The notes beneath the pieces are model-generated. The model was not told the DNA's origin and made no database searches. It saw only the letters and a list, made by a program, of their open reading frames with translations. Shown piece by piece: positions 15,396 to 23,847 of a DNA stretch of 64,000 nt. A program made the translations under genes and the position numbers. Origin of the DNA: JBBDXS01 sp964418365. Its GTDB lineage: Bacteria; Chloroflexota; Dehalococcoidia; DSTF01; RBG-16-68-14. Positions within the stretch are counted from its first letter, which is position 1; every line of letters begins with the position of its first letter. The stretch covers positions 1-64,000 of the forward strand of contig CAYQLM010000001.1 of NCBI GenBank assembly GCA_964418365.1, written 5' to 3'.

Positions 15396-15754
15396 TCCTC
15401 GGCGGGGAGCAGCTCGAGCCGCGCCATGGGCGCGCCGTCGCCCTGACGCCGGCCGAGCTTGAGGATGCGCGTATAGCCGCCCTTGCGCTCCGCGAAACGC
15501 GGCGCGATGTTATCGAAGACGCGCGCGGCGATGTCCTTGTCGTTCAAGAAGCTGATCGCCTGCCGCCGCGCCGCGAGGGTGCCCTGCTTGCCGAGCGTGA
15601 TGATCTTCTCGGCCGCGCGACGCGCCTCCTTCGCCTTCGGCTCCGTCGTGCGGATCGATTCGTGCGTCAGCAGGTCCTTCACCAGGTTGCGCAGCAGCGC
15701 GTTCCGGTGGCTGGTTGGGCGGTTGAGCTTGCGGCCGGCGAGTCGATGTCGCAT
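15392..15754 (-). CDS. rplQ: 50S ribosomal protein L17
   Basis: A 120-residue L17: MRHRLAGRKLNRPTSHRNALLRNLVKDLLTHESIRTT is the near-invariant N-terminus, followed by TKAKEARRAAEKIITLGK-like sequence and the GGYTRILKLGRRQGDGAPMARLEL end. The stop overlaps the truA start by 4 bases. It follows rpoA directly, as in the alpha operon. Confidence 0.97.
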   Translation of the reverse strand: MRHRLAGRKLNRPTSHRNALLRNLVKDLLTHESIRTTEPKAKEARRAAEKIITLGKQGTLAARRQAISFLNDKDIAARVFDNIAPRFAERKGGYTRILKLGRRQGDGAPMARLELLPAEE

Positions 15755-15756
15755 CG

Positions 15757-16923
15757 TTACGCTTCTTCCGCGTCCTTGTCGGCGTCGACGACGATCTCCG
15801 AAGGATCTTCGCCGGCTTCCTGCAGTGCCTGGATCAGCGCTGCGCCCAGGGGGCTGAAATCGGCGACGCGCTGGTCGTCTATGCTCGGCGTGCCGTTTTC
15901 GCTCTCGCCGCGCTCGAGGTTGTAGCTGCTCGCGCTGCTCCCGAGCTCATCGCCCTGAAGAAACCCGCGCTCAATCAGCTTCGCCTTCAGCTCGTCGTAG
16001 GACTTCTGACCGAAGTTGCGCAGGGTAAGCAGCTCGTCTTCGCTCTTCTCGAGCACCTGGCCCACGGTCATCAGGCCGCTGCGCTTCAAGCAGTTGTACG
16101 CGCGCACCGAGAGGTTGAGGTCCTCGATCGGCGTGTTGTACTTGTCCGGCGGCAGCGTCACGCCGCGCCCCACGCCGTGCTCGACCACCGCCGACTCCGG
16201 CTTGCCGAGCTGCGAGAAGATCCGCAGCTCGTCGCGCAGCAGGTCGGCGCTCTGGCTGATGGCATCCACGGCAGTCACCGTGCCGTCGGTCCAGACCTCG
16301 AGGATGAGCTTGTCATAGTTCGTCATCTGGCCGACGCGCGTGTGCTGGACGTGGTAATTGGTCTTCTGCACCGGGCCGAAGATCGCGTCGACGGGGATCA
16401 CGCCGATCGGCAGGCCGTCCGACTGATCGGCAGGCAGATAGCCGCGCCCGCGCTCGATGGTGAACTCCACTGTGAGATGCGACTTGTCGGAGTCTAGCGT
16501 TGCCAGGTACAGGTCCGGGTTGACGATCTCGTAGTCGGCCGCCACCTGGATGTCGCCTGCGCGCACGGCGCCGGGGCCGGTCGCTTCCAGATACATCTTG
16601 CCGGCCCGGTCGGAGAGCGGGCGGAGGCGGATCTGCTTGAAGTTCAGCAGCAGGTCCATGGTGTCTTCCTTCACGCCCGGGATCGTCGAGAACTCGTGCA
16701 CGACCTCCTCGATGCGCACGGCGGTGATCGCGGCTCCCGACAGCGAGCCGAGCAGCACGCGTCGCAGGGCGTTTCCGAGCGTGATGCCGAAGCCCGGCGT
16801 CAGCGGCTCCGCGATGATGCGCGCATTCGTCTCGGTCTCCTGGTCGATCGTGATGTGCGGCGCTTCCGTCTCAACGACGGAGAGGCTGGCGGGCAGAGTG
16901 GTATCGAAGCTGGCGAGGTTCAT
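15757..16923 (-). CDS. rpoA: DNA-directed RNA polymerase subunit alpha
   Basis: A 388-residue alpha subunit. The N-terminal domain that dimerises and scaffolds beta/beta' shows FGITLGNALRRVLLGSLSGAAITAVRIEEVVHEF near residue 44. The C-terminal domain that contacts UP elements and activators shows PIEDLNLSVRAYNCLKRSGLMTVGQVLEKSEDELLTLRNFGQKSYDELKAKL near residue 265. A tail of more than 50 residues rich in acidic and small residues follows (ending DADKDAEEA), making the protein longer than the common 310-335 residues. It lies between rpsD and rplQ in normal order. Confidence 0.97.
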   Translation of the reverse strand: MNLASFDTTLPASLSVVETEAPHITIDQETETNARIIAEPLTPGFGITLGNALRRVLLGSLSGAAITAVRIEEVVHEFSTIPGVKEDTMDLLLNFKQIRLRPLSDRAGKMYLEATGPGAVRAGDIQVAADYEIVNPDLYLATLDSDKSHLTVEFTIERGRGYLPADQSDGLPIGVIPVDAIFGPVQKTNYHVQHTRVGQMTNYDKLILEVWTDGTVTAVDAISQSADLLRDELRIFSQLGKPESAVVEHGVGRGVTLPPDKYNTPIEDLNLSVRAYNCLKRSGLMTVGQVLEKSEDELLTLRNFGQKSYDELKAKLIERGFLQGDELGSSASSYNLERGESENGTPSIDDQRVADFSPLGAALIQALQEAGEDPSEIVVDADKDAEEA

Positions 16924-16938
16924 GGACGCGCCTTCCCC

Positions 16939-17568
16939 TTATCGAGAGTAGTATTCCACGATGACGGCTGGATCGAATTTCGCGCCGACTTGCGCTACAT
17001 CCGGCAGGGTGAGCACGCGGCCCGTCATCGTCGCCGCGTCGACGCCCAGCCAGTCGGGAACTTCCTTGCTCTGGAGCCCTTCCTGGACGATCTTGAGGTA
17101 CTCGGTGGCACGGCCCTTCGGGGACCAGCCGATCTGGTCGCCGACCTTGAGCGCGCACGAAGGGATGTCCGTCGTGCGGCCGTTCAGCGTGATGTGGCCA
17201 TGACTAACGATCTGGCGTGCCTGCGCGCGCGAGTCGGCGAAGCCCAGGCGGTAGACGGCGTTATCGAGCCGCATCTCCAGCAGCCGGAGCAGTGTGTCGC
17301 CCGTGACGCCGGCGCGGCGCAGCGCTTCCTTGTAGTAGCGGCGGAACTGGCGCTCCAGAATGCCGTAGGTGGCGCGGGCGCGCTGCTTTTCGCGAAGCTG
17401 GAGCGCGCGGTCCGAGATGCGGCGCCGGCGCGCGAACTTCTGCTGCCCGGGCGGTATAGGCCGCCGCTCGAACGCGCACTTCGGCGTCTCGCAGCGCGTA
17501 CCCTTCAGGTACAGCTTGTCTCCGTATCGACGGCAGAGCCGACAAACGGGTCCGGTATATCGTCCCAT
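16939..17568 (-). CDS. rpsD: 30S ribosomal protein S4
   Basis: A 209-residue S4, an early 16S rRNA binder. The N-terminus has a zinc-like cysteine set, GPVCRLCRRYGDKLYLKG then CETPKCAFERR, as in C+ type S4 proteins. The S4 RNA-binding domain follows: LLRLLEMRLDNAVYRLGFADSRAQARQIVSHGHITLNG near residue 95. The end is VQEGLQSKEVPDWLGVD to the C-terminal YYSR. Order rpsK-rpsD-rpoA is standard. Confidence 0.97.
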   Translation of the reverse strand: MGRYTGPVCRLCRRYGDKLYLKGTRCETPKCAFERRPIPPGQQKFARRRRISDRALQLREKQRARATYGILERQFRRYYKEALRRAGVTGDTLLRLLEMRLDNAVYRLGFADSRAQARQIVSHGHITLNGRTTDIPSCALKVGDQIGWSPKGRATEYLKIVQEGLQSKEVPDWLGVDAATMTGRVLTLPDVAQVGAKFDPAVIVEYYSR

Positions 17569-17576
17569 CGTTCCTC

Positions 17577-17966
17577 CTAGACCCGGCGCCTCTTGCGTGC
17601 CCGGCAGCCGTTGTGCGGCATCGGCGTGACGTCACGGATGCTCAGAATGGCGAGGCCGGCGGATTCGAGCGAGCGGATGGCCGCCTCGCGGCCGGAGCCG
17701 GGGCCCTTCACCATCACCTCAACCTGGCGCATCCCGTTCTCGATCGCCTTTCTGGCGACGCGCTCGGCCGCCTGGCCGGCGGCGAACGGCGTCGACTTCC
17801 TCGATCCCTTGAAACCGACCGTGCCCGCGCTCCCCGTCGAAATAACGTTGCCGTTCGGGTCGGTGAGGGTGACGATCGTGTTGTTGAACGTCGCCTGGAT
17901 GTAAGCCTTCCCTCGCGGGACGGACTTCTTCTCCTTGCGACGCGGACGTGCTTTGCGCTCTGCCAT
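17577..17966 (-). CDS. rpsK: 30S ribosomal protein S11
   Basis: A 129-residue S11 of the decoding platform. GKAYIQATFNNTIVTLTDPNGNVISTGSAGTVGFKGSRKSTPFAAGQAA and the MRQVEVMVKGPGSGREAAIRSLESAGL to PMPHNGCRARKRRRV ending are diagnostic. The start at 17966 (MAERKARPRRKEKK) gives the normal length; the frame is open further upstream but that is an rpsM shadow. Confidence 0.97.
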   Translation of the reverse strand: MAERKARPRRKEKKSVPRGKAYIQATFNNTIVTLTDPNGNVISTGSAGTVGFKGSRKSTPFAAGQAAERVARKAIENGMRQVEVMVKGPGSGREAAIRSLESAGLAILSIRDVTPMPHNGCRARKRRRV

Positions 17967-17974
17967 GCAGCTCC

Positions 17975-18358
17975 TTACTTCTTCGCCAGAGCCTTGCGCT
18001 TGCCGGCCACCGTCTTGCGCGGGCCCTTGCGGGCGCGGGCGTTGGTGCGCGTGCGCTGGCCGCGCACCGGCAGCCCCCGGCGGTGGCGGATGCCGCGGTA
18101 GCAATTGATCTCGATGAGGCGCTGGATGTTCTGGCGCACGTCGCGACGAAGGTCACCCTCCACCGTGCAGCTCTTGTCGATCACCTCGCGGATGCGGCTA
18201 ACCTCTTCGTCCGTGAGGTCGCGCGCCTTCGTGGCGCCGCTCACCTGCGCCTGGCCGCAGATCTTGTTCGCCAGGCTGGGACCGATACCGTAGATGTAGC
18301 GCAGCGACACGTCGATGCGTTTGTCGCGGGGCACGTCGACTCCGGCGATGCGGGCCAT
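17975..18358 (-). CDS. rpsM: 30S ribosomal protein S13
   Basis: A 127-residue S13 of the small-subunit head. ARIAGVDVPRDKRIDVSLRYIYGIGPSLANKI is the helix-hairpin N-terminus, then IREVIDKSCTVEGDLRRDV, and the CYRGIRHRRGLPVRGQRTRTNARARKGPRKTVAGKRKA tail that contacts tRNA. Spacing to rpmJ and rpsK is about 10 bases on each side. Confidence 0.97.
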   Translation of the reverse strand: MARIAGVDVPRDKRIDVSLRYIYGIGPSLANKICGQAQVSGATKARDLTDEEVSRIREVIDKSCTVEGDLRRDVRQNIQRLIEINCYRGIRHRRGLPVRGQRTRTNARARKGPRKTVAGKRKALAKK

Positions 18359-18368
18359 GTGCGTCCTC

Positions 18369-18482
18369 CTATCCCTGGCGCTGCTTGTGCTTCGGGTTCT
18401 CGCAGATCACACGCACGACACCGTGCCGGCGGATGATCTGGCACTTCTCGCAGCGGCGCTTGACGGATGCTTGTACTTTCAT
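18369..18482 (-). CDS. rpmJ: 50S ribosomal protein L36
   Basis: A 37-residue protein reading MKVQASVKRRCEKCQIIRR with the zinc ligands C11, C14, C27 and H32 (VVRVICENPKHKQRQG end). This is the zinc-bearing form of L36. It lies between infA and rpsM with short spacers, the normal position. Confidence 0.96.
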   Translation of the reverse strand: MKVQASVKRRCEKCQIIRRHGVVRVICENPKHKQRQG

Positions 18483-18488
18483 GCGTTG

Positions 18489-18707
18489 CTACCTGAATCG
18501 ATACGTTATCCGGCCACGCGACAGGTCGTACGGCGAAAGCTCGACGAGCACGCGGTCACCCGGGACGATCTTGATGTAGTGCAGACGCATCTTGCCGGAG
18601 ATGTGGGCCAGCACCTCGTGCCCGTTCGCCAGGTCCACCCGGAACATCGCGTTGGGCAGGGGAAGTTTCACCACCCCTTCGACTTCGATCGCGTCCTTTT
18701 TCGCCAT
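18489..18707 (-). CDS. infA: Translation initiation factor IF-1
   Basis: A 72-residue OB-fold protein that blocks the ribosomal A site during initiation. MAKKDAIEVEGVVKLPLPNAMFRVDLANGHEVLAHISGKMRLHYIKIVPGDRV is nearly the family consensus, ending LSRGRITYRFR. Its place between map and rpmJ is standard. Confidence 0.97.
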   Translation of the reverse strand: MAKKDAIEVEGVVKLPLPNAMFRVDLANGHEVLAHISGKMRLHYIKIVPGDRVLVELSPYDLSRGRITYRFR

Positions 18708-18719
18708 ACTCCTCGCTTA

Positions 18720-19517
18720 CTAACTTCGCTGCGTCGCCACGGCGAGCGCGCGGTTCGCTCGCTCGCTCGGGCGGAGCGTGAGCACCTCGGCCTCGCCGTC
18801 CGTGATGGCGATCGTGTGCTCGAAGTGCGCCGATAGGCTGCCGTCCAGCGTGCTCACGGTCCAGCCGTCGTCGTGCTTCTTCGTGCGCCAGTCACCCACG
18901 TTCACCATCGGTTCCAGCGCCAGCACCATCCCTTTGCGAAGGAGGGGGCCGCGCTCCGCAGGGCCGTAGTTCGGCACCTGCGGGTCTTCGTGCATCTGCC
19001 GCCCCACGCCGTGTCCGACGTACTCGCGCACCAGCGAGTAGCCGTACGCCTCGGCGTGCGACTGTATCGCGTTGGAGATCTCACCCAGCCGCGCACCCGG
19101 GCGTGCCGCCTGGATGCCCTTCCACAGCGTTTCGTACGTGACGTCGATGAGCCGCTGAGCCTCGGGACTGATCTTGCCAACGCCTACCGTCAACGCTGAG
19201 TCTCCCACGAAGCCGTTGACCGTCGCTCCCAGGTCGATGCTCACCACGTCGCTATCTTGCAACACGCGCCGGCCCGGGATGCCATGGACGATCTCGTCAT
19301 TGACGGACACGCAAACATACGCCGGATAACCGAGGTAGCCCAAAAACGTGGGCACCACGTTCCGGCGCTTGTATTCGTGCTGGACAATTCTATCAATATC
19401 CTGCGTGGTAATGCCAGGCTTGACCGCCTCCGCCAGGATGTCGAGCACCTCGCCCGTGACGCGGCCGGCCTCCCGCATCAGGGCGATCTCCTCGTCCGAC
19501 TTGATGATAATCGGCAT
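18720..19517 (-). CDS. map: Methionine aminopeptidase, type I
   Basis: A 265-residue metalloprotease removing the initiator methionine. The metal ligands lie in DVVSIDLGATVNGFVGDSALTVGVG (two aspartates), GHGVGRQMHEDPQVPNYG (histidine), ALEPMVNVG (glutamate) and FEHTIAIT (glutamate). The start at 19517 (MPIIIKSDEEIALMREAGRV) matches the family; the frame extends upstream only as an adk shadow. It sits 4 bases after adk. Confidence 0.96.
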   Translation of the reverse strand: MPIIIKSDEEIALMREAGRVTGEVLDILAEAVKPGITTQDIDRIVQHEYKRRNVVPTFLGYLGYPAYVCVSVNDEIVHGIPGRRVLQDSDVVSIDLGATVNGFVGDSALTVGVGKISPEAQRLIDVTYETLWKGIQAARPGARLGEISNAIQSHAEAYGYSLVREYVGHGVGRQMHEDPQVPNYGPAERGPLLRKGMVLALEPMVNVGDWRTKKHDDGWTVSTLDGSLSAHFEHTIAITDGEAEVLTLRPSERANRALAVATQRS

Positions 19518-19521
19518 CTGG

Positions 19522-20244
19522 CTAGGGCCTCCGGCTTCCCGAAGGCTCGCTCGGACTGCGCTGGGCCGGCAGCCGCTCGATCGCGGCCAGCAGGTCGCGG
19601 GTGACGCCATCGACGGGCTGCCCGCCGTCGATATCGATGAGCTTGCCCTGGTCGCGGTAGTAGGCGAGGAGCTCCGCGGGCGGCCGCTGCTTCTCGAGCC
19701 GCTGATGGGCAACCTCTGGCTTGTCGTCCTCGCGCTGGTAGAGGGCGCTGCCGCAGGCATCGCAGACGCCGGCCTGCTTCGGTGGGCGCGTCTGCTGGTG
19801 GTAGATCTCGCCGCAGCCGCGGCAGAGCCAGCGACCGCTCAGACGCCGGACGGTCTCCTCGGCCGAGGCCATTATGTGCAGAGCGAGGTCGGTCTCTCGC
19901 CCCTGGCGGGCGAGCGCCGCATCGAGCGCCTGCGCCTGCTCGAGTGTGCGCGGATAGCCGTCGAAGAGGGCACCGCGAGCCGCGTCCGGGTGCTGGATGC
20001 GCTCCTCTAACATGCCGATCGTCACGTCGTCCGGCACCAAGTCGCCCCGGTCCATGTAGCCCTTTGCCTTGAGCCCGAGCGGCGTGCCGTTCGCGACGGC
20101 CTCCCGGAACATGTCGCCGGTGGAGATATGCGCGAGGCCCTGCTTCTCCGCGATGAGCTTCGCCTGCGTTCCTTTGCCCGTCCCCGGCGGGCCAAGCAGG
20201 ATCAGGAACAGCGGGCGGTGGCCTTCTGCACTCGATGGGGTCAT
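19522..20244 (-). CDS. adk: Adenylate kinase
   Basis: A 240-residue enzyme interconverting ATP+AMP and 2 ADP. The P-loop is GPPGTGKGTQAKLIAEKQGL near residue 18, the AMP site is ISTGDMFREAVA, and FDGYPRTLEQAQAL follows. The lid is the zinc-binding type with CRGCGEIYH and CDACGS near residues 141-166. The C-terminus carries about 15 extra Ser/Pro/Arg-rich residues. It is placed between secY and map, as in many bacteria. Confidence 0.96.
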   Translation of the reverse strand: MTPSSAEGHRPLFLILLGPPGTGKGTQAKLIAEKQGLAHISTGDMFREAVANGTPLGLKAKGYMDRGDLVPDDVTIGMLEERIQHPDAARGALFDGYPRTLEQAQALDAALARQGRETDLALHIMASAEETVRRLSGRWLCRGCGEIYHQQTRPPKQAGVCDACGSALYQREDDKPEVAHQRLEKQRPPAELLAYYRDQGKLIDIDGGQPVDGVTRDLLAAIERLPAQRSPSEPSGSRRP

Positions 20245-20254
20245 GCGCTCCGCC

Positions 20255-21616
20255 TTAGCGGATGAAGCCCTCGTAGTTGCGCATCATGAGCTGCGATTCA
20301 AGCTGGCGCATGGTATCGAGCACGACACCAACGATGATGATGAGGCTGCTGCTGGTCAGCGTCAGCGAGGTGGTGTTGAAGAACTGCGTCACTAGGTACG
20401 GGGCTATCGCCAGCAGGCCCAGGAAGATCGCACCAGCCCAGGTGATGCGCACCAGGACGCGCATGATGTACTCAGCGGTGGGGCGGCCCGGCCGGATGCC
20501 AGGGATGAATCCCCCGTTTTTCTGCAGGTTCTCGGCCAGGTTCTGCTGCTGGAAGACGACCAGTGTATAGAAGAACGTGAACGCCACGACGAGGAAGAAG
20601 ATCGTGGCCAGGAACGCCGGCGACCCGGACCTGCTCTGCGGGCTGAACCAGTGCACGATGAACGTCGCCGCGGTGTGGATGATGCCGCTGCTGACCTGGG
20701 TGCGGAGGAAGTCCGCTGCCATAGCTGGGAAGATCACCAGCGAGAAGGCGAAGATCAGCGGGATCATGCCCGCCGAGTTCACCCGGAGCGGGATGTGGCT
20801 CTGCCCGGACTGGCGATACATGCGACCCGATCGGAAGACGCTCCTCGCGTATTGCACGGGGATGCGACGCTGCGCCTCCTGCACGAACACGATCGATGCC
20901 AGCACGAGCACACCCAGCGCTCCCAGCATCCCGATGCCGAAGAAGCCGATCGATGAGCTGGTGATGTTGGGAAGCAGTGTCGGTAGCCCGGCGACGATGC
21001 CGCCGAAGATGATCAGCGAGATGCCGTTGCCGATGCCGTTCTCGGTAATCAGCTCGCCGATCCAGACGAGGAACATCGTGCCCGCGGTCATCGAGATCAC
21101 CGCAGCGAGGGTGGGCAGAGCGTCAGGCCCGGTGAAGCCCACGTGTGTCACCACGCCGTACTTCTTCAGGATGATGAGCTGGCTGTATCCCTGCAGGAAC
21201 GCCATGGGCACGGCGAGGTAATGCGTGTAGAGCTGGAGCCGCTGGCGGCCCTGTTCGCCCTCACGCCCCAGCGCCTGCAGGCTGGGCACGATCGGCTGGA
21301 GCATCGTCATGATGATCGATGAGGTGATGTAGGGATAGACGCCCAACGCGGCAACGCTGAGCTGTCTCAGCGCGCCGCCGCTGAACAAGTTGACGAACCC
21401 TAGGATGGCGTTGGTCTTGAACGCGTCCGAAAGCGACGTGCGGTCCACCCCCGGAATCGGCACGTGGGCGACGAAGCGGAAGACGACCAGCAGCCCGATC
21501 GTGTACAGCAGCTTCCGGCGAATGTCCGGCTGCTGGAACGCGTCGACCGCTGCCTGGAGCAGCTTCGGTCTATTCGGTGCCTGCTGCGTTCTCGCTGGTC
21601 TCGCGACCGCTGTCAT
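20255..21616 (-). CDS. secY: Preprotein translocase subunit SecY
   Basis: A 453-residue channel subunit with about ten membrane segments. Recognisable are DIRRKLLYTIGLLVVFRFVAHVPIPGVD at the first segment, LGVYPYITSSIIMTMLQPIVPSLQ, the FVQEAQRRIPVQYARSVF cytosolic loop, LRVNSAGMIPLIFAFSLVIFP and ENLQKNGGFIPGIRPGRPTAEYI. The ATG at 21616 overlaps the end of rplO by 47 bases, which is unusual; the true start could be a few codons in, but no better ATG is visible. Confidence 0.96.
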   Translation of the reverse strand: MTAVARPARTQQAPNRPKLLQAAVDAFQQPDIRRKLLYTIGLLVVFRFVAHVPIPGVDRTSLSDAFKTNAILGFVNLFSGGALRQLSVAALGVYPYITSSIIMTMLQPIVPSLQALGREGEQGRQRLQLYTHYLAVPMAFLQGYSQLIILKKYGVVTHVGFTGPDALPTLAAVISMTAGTMFLVWIGELITENGIGNGISLIIFGGIVAGLPTLLPNITSSSIGFFGIGMLGALGVLVLASIVFVQEAQRRIPVQYARSVFRSGRMYRQSGQSHIPLRVNSAGMIPLIFAFSLVIFPAMAADFLRTQVSSGIIHTAATFIVHWFSPQSRSGSPAFLATIFFLVVAFTFFYTLVVFQQQNLAENLQKNGGFIPGIRPGRPTAEYIMRVLVRITWAGAIFLGLLAIAPYLVTQFFNTTSLTLTSSSLIIIVGVVLDTMRQLESQLMMRNYEGFIR

Positions 21617-22187
21617 CCGACTCCTCGCTGGCGCCTGCCTCGGCGGGCGCCTCTCCCTTCGATGCCTCTGCTTTCGCCGCCGCCGCTACTTTGTCGCGCT
21701 CAGCCTTGCGATTGCGCCGCCGTTCCTCGGGAGGGCGCACCGGCGTCAGCTCCTCGATGGTGCCACCTGCAGCTTCGATCTTTGCGCGCGCAGGGCCGGA
21801 GACCCGATGCACGCGAACGGTCAGCGGCACACTGAGCTCGCCGTCTCCCAGGATCTTGACCTGCTCGCGCTTGGAGCGGATCAGCCCGACTTCGCGCAGC
21901 GTTTCCGGCGTCACCTCGCTCTTGGCGGAGAAGCGGCTAAGGTCGCGCACGTTCACGGGAACGAACTCAATGCGGAACGGGTTGCGAAAGCCTCGCTTGA
22001 CGGGGAGCTTGCGAATGAGCGGGGTCTGGCCGCCCTCGAAGCCCCAGGACGGGCCCGCGCCGGAGCGCGCCTGCGCCCCCTTCATGCCCTTGCCGGCGTA
22101 CGTGCCGTGGCCGCTGGCATTCCCGCGACCGACACGCTTGCGCTTTTTCCTGGCGCCCGACGGCGATCGGAGCTCGTGTTGCTGCAC
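21570..22187 (-). CDS. rplO: 50S ribosomal protein L15 with long C-terminal tail
   Basis: A 205-residue protein starting at a GTG. The first 147 residues are ordinary L15: LRSPSGARKKRKRVGRGNASGHGTYAGKGMKGAQARSG, GFEGGQTPLIRKLPVKRGF, and a C-terminal GPARAKIEAAGGTIEELTP. About 58 residues then follow that are rich in Lys/Ala, then Glu/Ser/Asp. Typical L15 ends near the TIEELTP motif. The tail overlaps the secY start. Confidence 0.95.
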   Translation of the reverse strand: MQQHELRSPSGARKKRKRVGRGNASGHGTYAGKGMKGAQARSGAGPSWGFEGGQTPLIRKLPVKRGFRNPFRIEFVPVNVRDLSRFSAKSEVTPETLREVGLIRSKREQVKILGDGELSVPLTVRVHRVSGPARAKIEAAGGTIEELTPVRPPEERRRNRKAERDKVAAAAKAEASKGEAPAEAGASEESDDSGRETSENAAGTE

Positions 22188-22189
22188 GG

Positions 22190-22369
22190 CTACGCCTCCT
22201 CGACGGCGACAAGATGCCGCACTTTGTCGATCATACCACGCACCGAAGGCGAGTCGCTATGTTCGACCGTGTGGCCGAGCCGCCGCAGGCCCAGCGCGCG
22301 GATCGTGCGCTTCTGGTCGAACCGGCGGCCTGAGTCGCTGCGAATCCAGGTGACCCGTAGCTTAGGCAT
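22190..22369 (-). CDS. rpmD: 50S ribosomal protein L30
   Basis: A 59-residue L30: MPKLRVTWIRSDSGR, then KRTIRALGLRRLGHTVEHSDSPSVRGMIDKVRHLVAVEE, the ferredoxin-like fold expected. The start overlaps rpsE by 8 bases and the stop is 2 bases before the rplO GTG. It is short and was read directly from the sequence. Confidence 0.95.
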   Translation of the reverse strand: MPKLRVTWIRSDSGRRFDQKRTIRALGLRRLGHTVEHSDSPSVRGMIDKVRHLVAVEEA

Positions 22370-22907
22370 CGCTCGCCTCTTCGGGCGGTGAAGACTCCCG
22401 CTGGCGCGCCGCGTAGGCCTTCCGCCGCGCGACGACCTCGTTCGGCATCCGAAGGCTCTGCAGACCCTGAAGGGTCGCCTTCACCACGTTGATTGGGTTG
22501 CTGCTGCCGAGAGACTTCGCGAGCACGTCGCGAATGCCTGCCGCTTCGAGCACGGCGCGAACACCGCCGCCGGCGATCACGCCCGTACCGGCGGAGGCGG
22601 GCTTGAGCATGACTTTCGCCGCGCCGAAGACCGAGAGGACTTCGTGCGGGATGGTCGTGCCGGCCATGGGGACTTGGATGAGGTTACGGCGCGCGATGGA
22701 TGCGCCCTTGCGGATCGCCTCCGGCACTTCGTGCGCCTTGCCCAGCCCCGCACCGACGCGGCCTTGCCCATCGCCCACGACGACGACGGCGCTGAAGTTG
22801 AAACGCCGGCCGCCTTTGACCACCTTGGCGATGCGGTTGATGTAGAGCACCTTCTCGCTCATCTCCGGTTCCCGCTGTTCGTCGTGGAAGTCGCGTGGTG
22901 CGGTCAC
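22362..22907 (-). CDS. rpsE: 30S ribosomal protein S5
   Basis: A 181-residue S5. The double-stranded-RNA-binding-like N-domain shows EKVLYINRIAKVVKGGRRFNFSAVVVVGDGQGRVGAGLGKAHEVPEAIRKG; the C-domain shows PASAGTGVIAGGGVRAVLEAAGIRDVLAKSLGSSNPINVVKATLQGL. The start could also be M16 (MSEKVLYINR); the ATG at 22907 adds 15 charged residues. The C-terminus ends ESSPPEEASDA. Confidence 0.96.
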   Translation of the reverse strand: MTAPRDFHDEQREPEMSEKVLYINRIAKVVKGGRRFNFSAVVVVGDGQGRVGAGLGKAHEVPEAIRKGASIARRNLIQVPMAGTTIPHEVLSVFGAAKVMLKPASAGTGVIAGGGVRAVLEAAGIRDVLAKSLGSSNPINVVKATLQGLQSLRMPNEVVARRKAYAARQRESSPPEEASDA

Positions 22908-22915
22908 ATAGCCTC

Positions 22916-23284
22916 CTAGAACGAAAGCCCAGCGTCGCGCGCGGCGCCCGCGAGCGCCTTCACGCGGCCGTGGAAACGATAGCCCGCGCGGTCGAAGACG
23001 ACCTGCGTCACGCCGCTCTCTTGTGCGCGGCGCGCGAGGAGTTCGCCGACGATTTTCGCCATCTCCGTCTTGCCCTTACCGTTCGCCTGTCCGCGTACCT
23101 CAGCCTCAACGTCGGATGCGGCAGCAAGCGTGCGTCCCGCTTCGTCATCGATCACCTGCGCGTAAATGTGCGAGAGGCTGCGGTACACGCAGAGGCGCGG
23201 GCGCTCCGGCTTGCCCTGCACGTGCTTGCGCACGCGCAGGTGGCGTCGCTTGCGGGCGTGGTAGGCTGTTTTTCCTCGCTTCAT
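22916..23284 (-). CDS. rplR: 50S ribosomal protein L18
   Basis: A 122-residue 5S rRNA-binding protein: RKRRHLRVRKHVQGKPERPRLCVYRSLSHIYAQVIDDEAGRTLAAAS, then GKGKTEMAKIVGELLARRAQESGVTQVVFDRAGYRFHGRVKALAGAARDAGLSF. All family segments are present. It follows rplF after about 8 bases. Confidence 0.97.
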   Translation of the reverse strand: MKRGKTAYHARKRRHLRVRKHVQGKPERPRLCVYRSLSHIYAQVIDDEAGRTLAAASDVEAEVRGQANGKGKTEMAKIVGELLARRAQESGVTQVVFDRAGYRFHGRVKALAGAARDAGLSF

Positions 23285-23292
23285 GGCGATGC

Positions 23293-23847
23293 CTAGTGCA
23301 GCGTCTTGCCGGCCTTGCCGGCTTTGCGCCGCACGTGCTCTCCTTCGTATCGAATGCCTTTGCCCTTGTACGGCTCCGGCGGCCGCACGCTGCGGATCTC
23401 CGCCGCCGTCTGTCCGACCAGCTCCTTATCGACGCCGCGCACGTGGATGCGGCTTGTGCCTTCGACCTCGAGCTGGATGCCCGCCGGCGCCTTCACGTCG
23501 ACCGGGTGCGAGTAGCCGACCGCGATCTGGATGTTCTGGCCCATCTGCTGCGCGCGATAGCCGACGCCCAACAGCTCGAGCGTCTTGCTGAAGCCCGTCG
23601 AGACGCCGTCGACCATGTTGTTCAGCAGAGCGCGCGTGAGGCCGTGCAGCGCCCGGTAGTAGGGGAGGTCGCTCGAGCGCGTGACCGAGATCTTGCCGTC
23701 GTCCAACTGGACGCGGATGTCGCGGTGCACCTCGCGCTGCAACTCACCCTTCGGGCCCTTCACGGACACGTTCTGCCCGTCGATCTGCACCTGGACGGCA
23801 GACGGGATGGTGATTGGCTGCTTACCGATACGCGACACGTTTCTCAC
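23293..23847 (-). CDS. rplF: 50S ribosomal protein L6
   Basis: A 184-residue two-domain L6. RIGKQPITIPSAVQVQIDGQNVSVKGPKGEL opens the first repeat; VSTGFSKTLELLGVGYRAQ and VEGTSRIHVRGVDKELVGQTAAEIRSVRPPEPYKGKGIRYEGEHVRRKAGKAGK close the second, with the conserved sarcin-ricin-loop contact region. It starts directly after the rpsH stop. Confidence 0.97.
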   Translation of the reverse strand: MRNVSRIGKQPITIPSAVQVQIDGQNVSVKGPKGELQREVHRDIRVQLDDGKISVTRSSDLPYYRALHGLTRALLNNMVDGVSTGFSKTLELLGVGYRAQQMGQNIQIAVGYSHPVDVKAPAGIQLEVEGTSRIHVRGVDKELVGQTAAEIRSVRPPEPYKGKGIRYEGEHVRRKAGKAGKTLH